Source: Saxidomus purpurata (Eukaryota; Mollusca; Bivalvia; Venerida; Veneridae). Taken from it: a stretch of DNA of 64,000 bases. A program made the translations under genes and the position numbers. Positions 12,418 to 23,984 of this stretch are shown piece after piece. The first letter of the stretch is position 1. Each line of letters begins with the position of its first letter. The stretch is from the NCBI GenBank assembly GCA_022818135.1, contig JAFMSR010000005.1, forward strand, positions 30,045,600-30,109,599. Direction: 5' to 3'. A model generated the notes under the pieces. That model had not been told where the DNA came from and made no database searches. It was given only the letters and a program-made list of their open reading frames with translations.

Positions 12418-13400
12418 CAAATCACCAGAACACTATATTGGAAAACCCATTATTAGAATAATTTGCGAACCAACCACTTTGTGCAATACTTGAGATGAGC
12501 ATACTTAAGTTCACTAGCACATACAGACCTACGTTATCACAGAAAACTCTTAAGAACTTTTACATAAAACATCAATACATAGGACGTTAATCTTGATCAG
12601 TAATTATGTTATAATAACAAGTGGCTACTCTCTACATTCCAGAGTTGCATGTTTTCAGATGCTATACATTTTATTACACTGTCTATACTGTTTAATAATT
12701 ACAAGAATAGTACATACCAGGGTATGTCTGGGTTCCGTAGTGCATCGACTTTTTGACTTGAACAGTAAAAACAAAAATTGAGCGTTACCGTCACTGAATA
12801 ATATATCAATTTGCTCTTTCACATTATTAATTCAAAATGCTAAAAATCCAGAAAGAAGGCCATGGATCATTAAGAGGTCAGCAATTAATTAAAGACATAA
12901 AGTAAGTTAAGCTGGAAGACACACTGTTTTATTGTTCAAACGCTTTTGAAATCATGAAAAACATCGATCTTAAAATGAGTACAAAAAACTTGTCAAAATA
13001 GTTTAAAGACAAAATAGGCCGGTTTTGGATATATAGCACATAATTGAATTGATGAGAACATCATATTTTCTTTAAAACGCTAATTTTGAAAGTAAGTTAT
13101 GAAGTAACATGCACCTGAATGCCATTTTGCTCCCGTGTAAAGAGAGTGGTCAAGTATAATTGGTAAGCACTATATGACTACCCTGTCTGTTTGTGAAATA
13201 TCTTAAGTACATTGTTTTTCAATGTTTCGGAGTTTTCGAGTATCTCGGTAGGGTTTTCGAAATCTGTTTTCAGAGAAGGTAATAACTGGTAAGTCTTGTA
13301 CTAAATGTCAATAGTGAAAAGAAAATTGCATATTGTACTTTTAAGGACAACGTGTGAAAAATCATTAATTAAAATTAAAATATACTGCAGTACCGTAAAT
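12418..13400. repeat. Segmental duplication block c, copy 2
   Basis: Same-orientation match to 1,415-2,440, including 'tatcacagaaaactcttaag' (12,534), 'ccagagttgc', 'tcagatgctatac' and 'cctgtctgtttgtgaaa' (near 13,181 and 2,191). The match resumes at 13,610-13,665 with 4,510-4,560. The first unit therefore has a ~1.9 kb insertion (the element at 2,690-4,175 and its flanks) that is absent here. Confidence 0.75.
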
Positions 13401-13734
13401 CATTCAATAGTCTATGTAAAGTTGCTGTTGTACAATAAATCGGTGGATACAATTAATTACAGAAAACCTCTTTATTGATTATTTGTGGTAAAATGAGGCA
13501 TTTTCCGTCATAGTGTCTTCTTTGAAATTATATTTATTTATCATTGTACGTTCATTGAACACTTAATCTATGTTTCGAGAATATAATCTGCCAGATGTAG
13601 GGAGTGCAATTTAGATAATCATTCAGTTTAACTTGGTTATACTTTTAAATCATAATTTGATGTAGGTAGCTAATGTTTAGTGCTATCATCGTCGGTTTTA
13701 TTTGTTCGCAAGTCGAATCGTCACATGATGTACC

Positions 13735-14290
13735 TAACAATTAGAAAAAAGAAGTCGCACAGACCTAGGTCTGGTGAGTAAGGATGGTTTACAACAAGCA
13801 TGTTTTCTGACGTCAAGAAAGCCTACATTCTTGCACCTGTGGTAGGAGGCGTTGGACAAGGCACTTGAAAAACTGGACCGCTTGAATTTAAAAAGACTTA
13901 CAACATTTCTTTCGTACTGATGGGGTTCTCTTGGCATTACATTTGGCATTTTTGGACTTTTCGTTTCCATTGCTTGTTTTCAGTTTTTCTTTGTGGCTCA
14001 AACATGTGCATTTATATTTCGGTACTTGTTAGCAAATGAAAAATACCCGATTATTACAGTTTTTATGCTTTTTTCACAAGTTCCCGGGTACATTTTTGAC
14101 GGTTTTTATTTACTTCTCAGTGAGACGATGAGGTACCCACCTAGTAAAATATTTCTCATAAGCAAATATTCCGAATCCGAATCGTTAGCACGCTGCCTTC
14201 TCATATCCAAAGCTACTGGCATCCTGTTCACCACATCCTTTACATCAGCGATTTTTGCCTTAGTAATTGAACGTTTCGGTCAATCATTGA
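13735..14290 (-). pseudogene. Mariner-type transposase relic (lineage 1)
   Basis: Minus-strand fragments match the mariner (Tc1/mariner) transposase in the right order. Near 14,228-14,273 is a helix-turn-helix-region remnant (SITKAKIADVKDVV). At 14,112-14,141 is RWVPHRLTEK, equivalent to the conserved 'WVPHxLT' motif that links the DNA-binding and catalytic domains. At 13,747-13,788 is HPYSPDLGLCDFF, equivalent to the 'YSPDLAPCDYFLF' motif holding the third catalytic aspartate. The pieces lie in different frames and are broken by stops, and the central catalytic part is unrecognisable, so the gene is dead. The 152-codon plus-strand frame at 13,993-14,451 is the antisense shadow. Terminal repeats were not located. 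Confidence 0.75.
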
Positions 14291-14744
14291 CAGATAATTA
14301 CCCAGCTTTAAAAGCTTTATTGCACCTAAATACTGTACACATTTCTTCAAATATCTTTTTTGCATTCCCATTAGTGCACCTGATAAAACCTACTGCATGG
14401 TCTAAATACCAACTGTATGGTCTAGATGCCAGCTGTATTGCCAGATGTTAAGACAAGAATTTAATTAACTATTAAAAGAAAGATATTAGGTGAAATTTAA
14501 GAATTCTTCTCAGCCGGATAATTAAGAGTTGGCAATACACATAAATAATTATCGTAAGAAAATGAAAAATGTAACAACCTCATTAAATACTACTGAACAA
14601 TTTTTTTTATTTATTTTTGAAGCGTAATTAAATAACCAAAAGCTACAACAGACTTTTGTTCAGACAACAAAATTAATAATTTGAGATACAAAATAAAACG
14701 TCATCCTGCTATAGACATCATTTATAACGTGCATTAACATTTCA

Positions 14745-15065
14745 ATCTTTTGTATTGAAACTATGAAACTCCTGAATTGTACCATACGTTTGGAATCAAT
14801 ATAGTTCCATTAAAAAGATGATGGAGCAACATTAAACAAAGATTATATCTTTTGAGTTGCTATTCTTAGGCCTAGTTGATCCAGAAATGCAATTTACTAA
14901 TACCCTATCAGGTCTTTATGATAGAAAAAAGTCAAGTATACTTTTAAGACAAGTGCGTGTTCTGAAATATTTGAAATGTTTTGTTTTGTCAATGTATTTT
15001 GATTTATTGGATATGCAGATAAAGGTGAAAACCATTCTGTGCATGGCATATAAAAATGTTTATTT
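14745..15065. repeat. Segmental duplication block b, copy 3
   Basis: Third copy of the block at 1,012-1,300 and 8,330-8,640. It includes 'atcaatatagttccatta' (about 14,797, versus 1,058), 'agtgcgtgttctgaaatatttgaaatg' in two pieces (near 14,953) and 'cagataaaggtgaaa' (near 15,016). Similarity ends at the palindrome that starts at 15,099, so the unit is truncated or interrupted there. Confidence 0.75.
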
Positions 15066-15098
15066 AGCAAAATGAAAAGTTATCCAATTTGTATTTAA

Positions 15099-15208
15099 GA
15101 AATTGAAGCATTCCCCGTCGGTAATGTGCCTGCGTAATGATTTACTCGGGCTTTGCCCTCGTAAATTATTCCGCCAGGCACATCACCTCCGGGGAATGCT
15201 TCAATTTC
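15099..15208. mobile_element. Near-perfect 110 bp palindrome (mini foldback element)
   Basis: The arms are GAAATTGAAGCATTCCCCG at 15,099-15,117 and its complement ending at 15,208. Pairing continues through 'ggtaatgtgcctg' / 'caggcacatcacc' and 'atttactcgggc' / 'gccctcgtaaat', with the loop 'tt' at the centre. A transcript could form one long hairpin of roughly 50 pairs. It sits directly before the minisatellite and cuts off duplication block b. Two palindromes of similar size and GC-rich centre occur at 27,791-27,927 and 54,733-54,868. No clear target duplication was found. Confidence 0.85.
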
Positions 15209-15248
15209 GATAAAGCATTCAAAGCCATAGATTATTTCTTAAATAGCG

Positions 15249-15897
15249 ACCTATCTTAATGAGAAGATAAAAGCAGACTATCTCTATGAGGAGCATGATG
15301 CAGCATATATGAAGAGCAACAATAAAAGCAGACCTATCTCCATGAGGAGCTCGGTGTGCAGACTTTTACATGAGGAGCAATGTAATAGCAGACCTATCTC
15401 ACGAGGGGGAACAATATAGCGACTTCCATGAGGAGCAACGATAATAGCAGACCTATCTCCATGAAGAGCAATGATAATAGCAGACATTTCTCCACGAGGA
15501 GCAACAATAATAGCAGACCTATCTCCATGAGGAGCAACGATAAAAGCAGACTTATCTCCATGAGGAGCAACAGTAATAGCAGACTTATCTTCATGAGGAG
15601 CAATGATAATAGCAGACATATCTCCATGAGGAGCAACAATTATAGCAGACCTATCTCCATGAGGAGCATCGGTAATAGCCGACTTATCTCCATGAAGAGC
15701 AATGTTAATAGCAGACCTATCTCCATGAGGAGCGACAGTAATAGCAGACCTATCTCCATGAGAATGGTAATAGCCGACTTCTCCATGAGGAGCAATGATA
15801 ATAGCAGACCTATCTACATGAGGAGCAATGATAATAGCAGACCTATTTCAACGAGGAGCAATGTTAATAGCAGACCTATCTCCATGAGGAGCAATGA
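15249..15897. repeat. 33 bp minisatellite, about 20 units
   Basis: The unit is close to 'gagcaatgataatagcagac' followed by 'ctatctccatgag' (33 bases). Units from 15,436 onward are regular; those at 15,249-15,435 are more decayed, and one unit near 15,752-15,778 has lost 6 bases. Because 33 is divisible by 3, long frames stay open on both strands. The plus frame 15,428-15,919 would repeat the 11-residue unit MRSNDNSRPIS, and two minus frames are also open. Several open frames at once argue that this is non-coding tandem DNA, not a repeat protein gene. No signal peptide or promoter was noticed. Confidence 0.92.
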
Positions 15898-16289
15898 AAG
15901 TCAAAAGGAATCCAACTGATAAGACATTATTTCATCTGGGTAAAAGATGGGTAAAAGATTGATAAATAGTAATCTATAGAGTGTATACGGAAAAATTGAT
16001 TCGACTTCCCAACATCTCATTCTCTGCTGAAATAGATCTCATTTGGTAGAATTTACTTCCATGCACACAAAATAACAATAACTTCATATGTCATACGTAA
16101 AGATATTTAATTTATTTTTAGCTGAAATATATTTAGTATTTTCAGAAACTGTCTTTATTCAGTCAAAGTGGTAGACTACCACTTAGACTACCACTAAATA
16201 TATTTCGCAAGTTAGTATACAGAATGCAGATGTCTCCCTATTTAATAGATGTTCTATCATTCTATGACCACTGATTAGGTAAAAATGTT

Positions 16290-18748
16290 TTATGCATCTG
16301 CATAGCTTTAGCCAGTGTAGGTCTGCAGGTACCCTAGACAAAATAGCTTAGCTCCGAGACCATCCTATTTACCATTACATGTTGTTGTTATTACATACAG
16401 TAAGTGTGTGCTGCTACCATTAAAGACCATTAAACCAAGACTAGTGCAGCAGTTAAAATATTCCGGTCAGTAAATACATACTGGTTAGTTCGTACAGTGT
16501 TTAGTTGCCGTTTAGTTTATTACGCAATCGATGTTCACTAATTATTACAGTTTTAAGTAGGATAGATACAGTAATATTAACGTTAACATGTGTGTATAAT
16601 CTTTGGCTGCAGGAAAGACGCCAAAGAATGAATGTCTGAGAACGAAATCAAAATCACGTACTAGTATATGTGTGCAAATACCTGTCCGAATACAGACCTT
16701 TATTTTTTATTCTAAATTTATTAGTTATCTCATCCGAAATCTACAAACCAATTATTGGTTGAAGTACTTCAGTTGCTTTAGTGTTAAAGGTTGCTCGGAC
16801 GACTCTAGCGTTAAATTCAGTTCGTATTTTCTCTAAGTCTTTTGACAGTTCGAGCAGTTCTTACTAAAAAAAACATCAGTTTCATATGAGCATATCGCTT
16901 AACTTTATTTTCCAGGACTGTATGACACTCCTTGATATAAAGGTACAGTGCAATGTCTCGGGAGAGAACAACATTAGGAACACAGAATATGTTTGTTGTA
17001 GACAGTTGTTGTTCTGGAGAGGATGCCTTATATGATTGACGCAGTGTATCTTTTTAGGGAGGTTGTTCCCACTAGGGAGGAGTCGTTCAGAGAGGTTGGA
17101 CAGTAATGTTTGCATTATTATACTTATCTGTGTCAGCATGTCACAAAGATTTTAACATGTTTTCTCTACCCGTAGTTAATTATATACATATATGCGTCCC
17201 ATCATATTAAGAAAATCCTTCTTTTATATTGAGTCATGTGTACATATATAGTTTGTGTTATTTGTTGTTGTTGTTTTTGGCGTGTGATATGGCGATATAT
17301 TGCCCGCCTAGATTAATATATATTATGATATTATGTCGAGGGGATAATATATCCCCATGTTTACACGTTAAAATCAAATAAAATTTTTATTACCTTTCCC
17401 TTACTTAAGATTTGAAGAATTTGGTTCATTTTAATTAATTTAACGACTGAACGTAAAAATACCGTCAAATATCCTTATGATACTCCAATGTAACTTTTTG
17501 ACGTCACTTAATCACGTCATAAATCAGCACATTCTAATACATTGACGTACTGTACGCGAACACTCTCACGTTTAGCGTAGGGTACTATGACAGGGTATCT
17601 CAAATGAATATTACCGGTTTGCCCCTTAATAGCAATATCAACTTGCGCGCCATTGACCAATCAAACGGCTGGAAATTTTATGGAAGGGTAATATACGTTT
17701 TTATTTATGTAAAGCGGTAAAACTTACTCTGAAGTACCTGTTAATACTAGCCGACGGTAGGCAATTTATCGCATCTCCAAAGTTATGTGTTAATTTATAT
17801 TGTTTAGCGATGAGTGAGTATTACACAGCAATTATACAGTTCATCAACAGTAAATTATTCCCTTCTTCCACGTTCTTCTCATAATTAACCGTTGAATTCC
17901 AATCAGTTATTGTTTGCTTTTATGGTAATTTTATCTTTCTATACACTGCCCGATCCATGTCTACATACTGGTTGCACGTACAAACATCAAGGAAGTTGTT
18001 CTTGCAAAACTCTCTTCAATTATTTCGGTGAAAGTGCACTAGTACCGAAAACAAAGCAATACTCCAAATCCGCAGAGACATTTTTAAATTTCGTGAAGAC
18101 GTATACCGTTTCAATCAACATTAGTTATAACTGGAGCTGTCACTAAAGGTGATGCCGCCTTGATTCCTCGTATTTCTACTATTCTGCTATCCGTTTTAAC
18201 ACGAAAGTGGTTGCTAAGAAACAGCGCGCCAAACTCAAGGTTAAGTGGTTAACTACGTTAAACATATATAAGGGCCATAACTCAATGAAATAATATCCGC
18301 CCTTTACATGCCAATAATTTTTACGACGAAGCTTGGTATAGTTTTGTGAATTTTCATTGAATTCCAGCCAGTGCTTGTTAAATGAAAATGAAAAAAATAT
18401 TTTCTATAACTATATGCAAAACAAGCCTTGGTTCGTATCACTTTATAGCTAAGGTTAATTGAATAGGGTTGACGAGATATAAACGGAACAAAAAGTGTCT
18501 AAAGCCTGACTGACGGACAGACGTTCCTACAAATGGATACTTAAGTGAAACTTCTGTAGTTAAAAAATGTCACATAAAATAAAATAAATATGTATCACTT
18601 AAGAATGTTTTTCGAACGAAATGATGGTAATTTGACTTTTGTTTGTCACTTATACTTTAATTCGTGGTCGCAGACAGACGGACGGAAGGACAAGCGTGAT
18701 CCCAAAACAACCTCCTCAGACATCGTAAAAGTTAGTATTATATGTGAT
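16290..18748. repeat. Segmental duplication d, copy 1
   Basis: Same-orientation copy of 30,705-34,250. Shared landmarks are 'gacaaaatagc' with 'gagacca' (16,337 and 30,757), 'attccgg.tag.taata' (near 16,462 and 31,021), 'tatgtgtt.atttatattgtt' (near 17,785 and 31,996), 'cgttcttctc.taattaaccgttgaattccaatcag' in pieces (17,872-17,906 and 32,088-32,120), and 'tcaatgaaa.aatatccgc' (near 18,281 and 32,536). It carries the small ORF at 17,922-18,146. Its right end is interrupted by a MITE at a TTAA site that is empty in the other copy. Confidence 0.8.
17922..18146 (+). CDS. Possible small secreted Cys-rich peptide exon (74 codons)
   Basis: From the first ATG (17,922) the frame reads a short hydrophobic start (MVILSFYTLP) and then a cysteine-rich stretch (DPCLHTGCTYKHQGSCSC, spacing C-x4-C-x7-C-x-C), ending at 18,146. 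The frame is open upstream as well. It follows a pyrimidine-rich tract ending in 'ttccaatcag', which is conserved in the duplicate and could be a splice acceptor. In the duplicate at 32,138 a longer hydrophobic start (MMLHIIIVIVSFFILTDPC) is followed by a stop after 23 codons. The common ancestor may have encoded a secreted peptide, but the frame is short and the family is not recognised. A chance ORF is the main alternative. Confidence 0.3.
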   Translation: MVILSFYTLPDPCLHTGCTYKHQGSCSCKTLFNYFGESALVPKTKQYSKSAETFLNFVKTYTVSINISYNWSCH

Positions 18749-19189
18749 TTAAAGGGGCATTATGCGCATCTTACTGCATATAGTGTATTTGGTGACAGTT
18801 TTATATAAGCAATTTTCGGTTGGTGTGCATTTAAATGTATTAAACTAATATTAATGCCGCATTAGTATTTGAAGTTGGTGCTTTAGAAATAAGAAAAAAA
18901 TTGACTGATAAAATAATAGTTCCTTTCTTTGCAGTGATTTCCCTTGTATTATTGTTGTTGTTGGTAGAGCTTTCGGCATTGGAAGGGAAGCAACTCCTGC
19001 ATGCAAGTGTTTTTTTGTAAATTGACTCTCCCAGTCAAAATTGGAAAAAGTAATATTTGGAAAGTTATTATTTCGTACTGGTAGCAGGAAGAGTTTGGTG
19101 TATTGGGTTAAAAGCTTTTATTTCATCTACCCTCTACATCTATTTCAGCTGGATTTTTACTTGAAAAAATGTGCATAACTTCACTTTAA
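18749..19189 (+). mobile_element. TTAA-flanked MITE, copy 2 (~441 bp)
   Basis: Same element as 10,512-10,939 in the opposite orientation. It begins with TTAAAGGGGCATTATGCGCA at 18,749 and ends with 'TGTGCATAACTTCACTTTAA' at 19,189. The sister segment at 34,250 reads 'ggtgatttaaaagcc' with no insert, so the empty site is visible, and the target is TTAA. Internal landmarks are the 'ggaagggaagcaactcctgc' stretch (18,981) and 'ttcgtactggtagcaggaag' (19,071). It has no coding capacity, so mobilisation in trans is inferred. Confidence 0.85.
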
Positions 19190-19506
19190 AGAAGATTGCT
19201 ACAGTTTAATTCTTGGCTATATATCAAAACTTTTATATTTTAATGTTGTTTACAAAATACTACACCTGAATAAAATAGACCTGATAGAAATAAAAAAGTC
19301 TTCGAAATTTTTGATGAACTCAATGTCACAAACAATTACTTTTTAATAAAAAAAACGTACAAAATAATTATTTTGAGCAATTATATCACTATCACATATT
19401 GGCAACAAACACATGGCCTCCCCTTCAACACCACCCTCCCACCAGAGACAAAAGCTCATTTTCTCAATAAAAAGGCTGGTGACCTATCATTTTTGGCCTG
19501 GGGACT
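19190..19506. other. Short repeat-rich spacer before the LINE
   Basis: Positions 19,262-19,330 ('cacctgaataaaatagacctg') resemble 25,211-25,280 and 34,722-34,815. A stretch at 19,478 ('aaggctggtgacctatcat') recurs at 24,603 ('aaggctggtgacctacata'). These are fragments of at least two dispersed repeats whose full extent I cannot fix. Confidence 0.45.
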
Positions 19507-22500
19507 TTTTTCAATTCAATTCTTTATTTACACTCATTTCATGTAGGTACATAACATAAAGAGGTGTACAATTATTCACATTTGATAAACATGCAAAGCT
19601 CGTAAGAACATGTATCATCAATATACATCATTAAACAGACAATTCCAATATACATGTATTATTATTAATTCTCACACTGCAGGAGAGTAACAATATATAA
19701 TATAATCAGATTGAGAAGGCTGTCTCTCACCTGTGTTTACTGCTTATACATTGTATTTTGTCTATCTATACATGGTATATTTTGCATAAATATATACGAC
19801 TATAACAGTATTTACTTAAATATTTGAATTATTTTCTGATAAAAGTACATATTTTTCTATATTCAGTAGTATTACATCTCATATTTAACAGTGCCTCGAA
19901 GTTTAATATATTTGGAAATCTATAATATTTTGTTTTTATATATTGTTTTCTGATATCAATAAAGATAGCTACATTCTAAAAGATAGTGGAACTCGTCTCC
20001 TATACTCAAATTACAAAGTGTACATATTCTTCTGACAAAGGAATCTATTCCAAGCCAGTTTCTACGGGCATTTTATGATTTCGTGTTCTGAATTTGATCA
20101 CATATTTTAGATATTTTGTCGGCTATACAGTAAATATTTTTCAAAACCAAATTCTTTTTAATAGTCTATAATTCGAACCATTGCTAGAGGTTCTTTTAAG
20201 GAATACCACTCATTAAGAATAAATCAGATAGTTTTTGATTTACAGTCATTGTAAGCCATTTATGGTTTGGAAAATCATGTGTTTCCCATATATTATTCAA
20301 TCCACACGAAATAAAGATATCATTGACATTTGTTATCCATTGAAATTTTTTGACATCGGACAATTTGAATTGACTCAACAAAATTGTGTAAATGTTACTA
20401 GATAACTTTACTTCTACTGGTTTTACCAGTTTTGCCCAAAAGATACAATTCTGGTTTTAATATCGACAGCTAAAGGTTTTACACCAGTTTCACCATAAAC
20501 CATATAGTTTGCAGTGCAGTTTTTCAAATTTAATACATGTTTCAAAAATTTCAACTGCACTCTTTCAATAACATCTAGATTACCAAACCCCAGATTTCAC
20601 ATCCATAAAGCAATATGGGTTTAACAGTTTTTGTAAAAAAGTTCTATTTGCATATCTATAGGTAAAAATAAGTCTTTAGCCTTTTTAAAAAGACAATACA
20701 TAGCTTTTGTTCCTTGTTTTGCTTTTTAGTTTTTAGCATTATAAAAAGAACCACTTCTACTGAAAATAATGCCTAAATATTGTATTCATCAACAATTTCA
20801 ACAATGTCATCTTTGTAATAAAAATGGTATTGCATACGTCTACCTTTTGAAAATACCAACACTTTGGTTTTAGAGGTATTTAAAACAAGTTTCCACATGT
20901 TACAATATTGCTCATAAATATTTAGTGCTTTTGTAGATCTTCTGCACTTTCAGCAACAATAACTGTGTCATCAGCATATAAGAGTATGAAGATTTTCAGA
21001 TATTCTAACACCATATCATCAAATTCATGTTTTTTACAATTAACACCTTCTACAACACCACTAGTAGCAAAAGAAATTATGTAGGTCATTAAGGTACAGA
21101 GAAAAACAATATAGGCGATAGGCTTTCACCTTGGCGAACACCGATGTTACATATAAAATAGTTGGAAATTTCTCCGTTTTTCCTGACACAAGATTTTGCT
21201 TTTTTGTACATGTTTTTTACAACACTAAAAAAATTTTCCATTTACATTATAATTCAACAGTTTTGACCATAGACCAGTTCTCCAGATGGTGTCAAATGCC
21301 TGACGTAAATCTATAAAAGGCACAAAAAAGCTTCTTATTACTATTTCTGAGTAAACTAATTAAGGTTTGAAGTACAAACATATTGTCAATAGTTGAGTAT
21401 CCTTTTCGGAATCCACCTTGAAACTCATTAATAAGGTCATTCTGTTTAACAAAATCTTGGAGACGTTTGTTCAAAATCGAAGTAAATAATTTTCCTAGAT
21501 TACTCAATAAAGTTATTGGTCTATAATTACAAGGATCCAAAGGATCCCCTTTATTTTTATAAATTGGACTAATTATGCCAACTGACCAATCGTCTGGAAT
21601 ATTACCACTATTAAATATACAATTGAACAGTTTCAAATACACATGTTTCATAACATCAAAAGGAATTCTTTATATGTTCATTCAGAATATTGTCATATCC
21701 CCTGCTTTATTATTATTTAATGTTTTAACAGCATGTTCAAGTTCTTGCATTGTAATCATACAATTTAATTGTTCATAGTTTATACCATTGTCGATAACAT
21801 TTTCCATATCGTTTTCGTTAAATTTTCGCTTTCACCAGCATTGACATTCTTGAAAAACTCATACAAATCACTTAATTCCGCTACAAATTGTTTTTCTTTC
21901 TTCCGTTTAAAATTTCCCAGTACATTTTTGGATTCGATTTTTTTAAACCTTTAAGTTTTGAAATATTTTCATTTTTGAAATCAGTAAAACTTTTCTTAAA
22001 AACTCTTTTGTAGTTTTTGCTTTTAGTCTTTAATTTGCATTTATTATTATCTGTTCTTCGAAGTTTGTAGAGATGCTTGGCTCGATGAAAATCTCGTCTT
22101 GCCGCTTTACACTTGACTTTGAACCACTTCGGTTTTTCATATTTTTGTTTTAGATGTGTATTTTCTTTTACAGTCCCAAAACTTTTCTCTGCACAATCTT
22201 TAAACAGAAAACTTATTTCTTCAACAATCTTATTAACAACTTCCACTTGAAAAGATTCGACATTTTCTAATTGAGTTAGTTTATACATTATTTCTCATTT
22301 TCGCAACATCAATATTTGATTTAAATTGTCGGCCTATTCTGTTCCCATAATCTGACCTTTTCTCCTATCTGTTCTTGTTTTTCCGTATTTTGTTCTAAAG
22401 ATCAAATGACAGATTTAAGCAAATTGGATTGTGTACATCGGACAGCAGCGGACAAAATTCAATAACATTTAGTTCAGTAACTTGAGGGAATAAAGTGGAC

Positions 22501-23250
22501 GAACACACGAAATAGTCAACAGCGCTTACATTTTTGCATGTCGTGGACCTTCATTATCTCCCTTTGTTCTTCCATTTAGTATATATAGGTCATTACATTG
22601 TAAGAAATCCATAAACTTGTATCCATAATTATTGGCTATTTTATCCATGTTTTCTCTTTTTATAACTAACATTTGTATTTTTAAAGTTATTCATAGTGTT
22701 CGCATTTCAAAAAACAATTTGTCTAAGTCAGTTTCATGAAACACACCAAAATCAGCCTCGATAAGTCCGCCATTTGTTTAGTTCTAGAGTTCCAATCTCC
22801 AAAAAGACAGATTTTCTTATATTTGCGTGAAAAAGAGTCAAGATCTTCCTGTATTTGGAAGAAAGGTTCAGCTGACGCATAATCAGAATATTCAGGTGGC
22901 ACATATACCAAACCGTATAATATAGAATCACTTTTACGTAAATTTTCCCGATAAGGAACACCAGAGAACACAATCATTATTTGTTTCTAGAATATTTACA
23001 TACGGGCACATATAAGTTTTACTGCTAAACATATACCCCCGATTTCCGTTTTGTTACACGTTTCATGTTTGTAATACAATTCAAAATCACATAAATTTAC
23101 AGATCAAACATCCGTCTTAGTCTCTTGAAAACCAATTATATCAAAAGTTTGAAAAGCTTGTGAACTCCGGCGTAATGCTTAGAGACAAGACCGCATACAT
23201 TAAGTGTTAACAATGTAGTGTTTTCTTTTCATTCATAAGTGAACATTTTA
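19507..23250 (-). pseudogene. Non-LTR retrotransposon (LINE) ORF2 relic: endonuclease plus reverse transcriptase
   Basis: Read on the minus strand. An APE-type endonuclease remnant runs from about 23,200 to 22,440: FDIIGFQETKTD, then VYVPPEYSDY (near 22,900), then GDWNSRT (near 22,795), then a 'VDYFVCS...SD.HNP'-like end. A basic linker, 22,288-21,881, contains NPKMYWEILNGRK. The reverse transcriptase follows: DDWSVGIISPIYKNKG and NYRPITLLSN (21,500-21,600), GGFRKGYSTIDN (near 21,410), and the catalytic LLYADDTVI box with YADD at 20,967-20,978. A C-terminal part, 'KFLKHVLNLKN...YMVYGETG' (near 20,520), is also visible. The 3' end is an AAATAAAGAATTGAATTG tail at about 19,507-19,523. Frameshifts and stops break every domain, so it cannot be active. 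It is probably truncated at its 5' end, and no ORF1 is seen. The CR1/L2/Jockey-like group is likely; the exact clade is unresolved. Confidence 0.88.
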
Positions 23251-23654
23251 CAGTTACTGTATTTGAATTGGGCGTGCGACCACATCCTGCTTTGTTGTTA
23301 TCAAGGCTATAAAGTACGTGACTCCCCCTGTTCGGCCTAGGTGAGAAAGTGTATTGGTGTCAATCGCATTGCCCGACTGCAATGTTTATTTGGGGGGGCC
23401 CCGGGGGGGGGGACAATTTTTTGGCAACGTTTATCTATGGTATTTGTTGCACCTAAAATAAGGGCAGTTTTCATTTTCCAGCTCATTTTCGACAAGGGGC
23501 CTTGTCCTTGAAAGTACCCAAGCCTAAGTTTCGATACCACATTTCAAACACTCAGACAATTTATCTGTGCTATGTGCAAGAACAACTTACTGCGCTTTGG
23601 GAAAGTAGTGCAAGACAGACCAGACAATCTTTTGTTTGGGGTAATGTCGCATAC

Positions 23655-23980
<326 letters not shown>

Positions 23981-23984
23981 TTTA

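Noticed and set aside
13993..14451. 152-codon plus-strand ORF, the longest ATG-like frame without repeats
   Set aside because: It is antisense to recognisable mariner transposase motifs, has no known domain and no conserved start, so it is a shadow frame.
15249..15897. CRISPR array
   Set aside because: The 33 bp units are contiguous with no unique spacers, and the DNA is eukaryotic.
15428..15919. 163-codon repeat-protein ORF (MRSNDNSRPIS units)
   Set aside because: The 33 bp tandem unit is open in several frames on both strands, with no promoter, signal peptide or unique flanking coding sequence.
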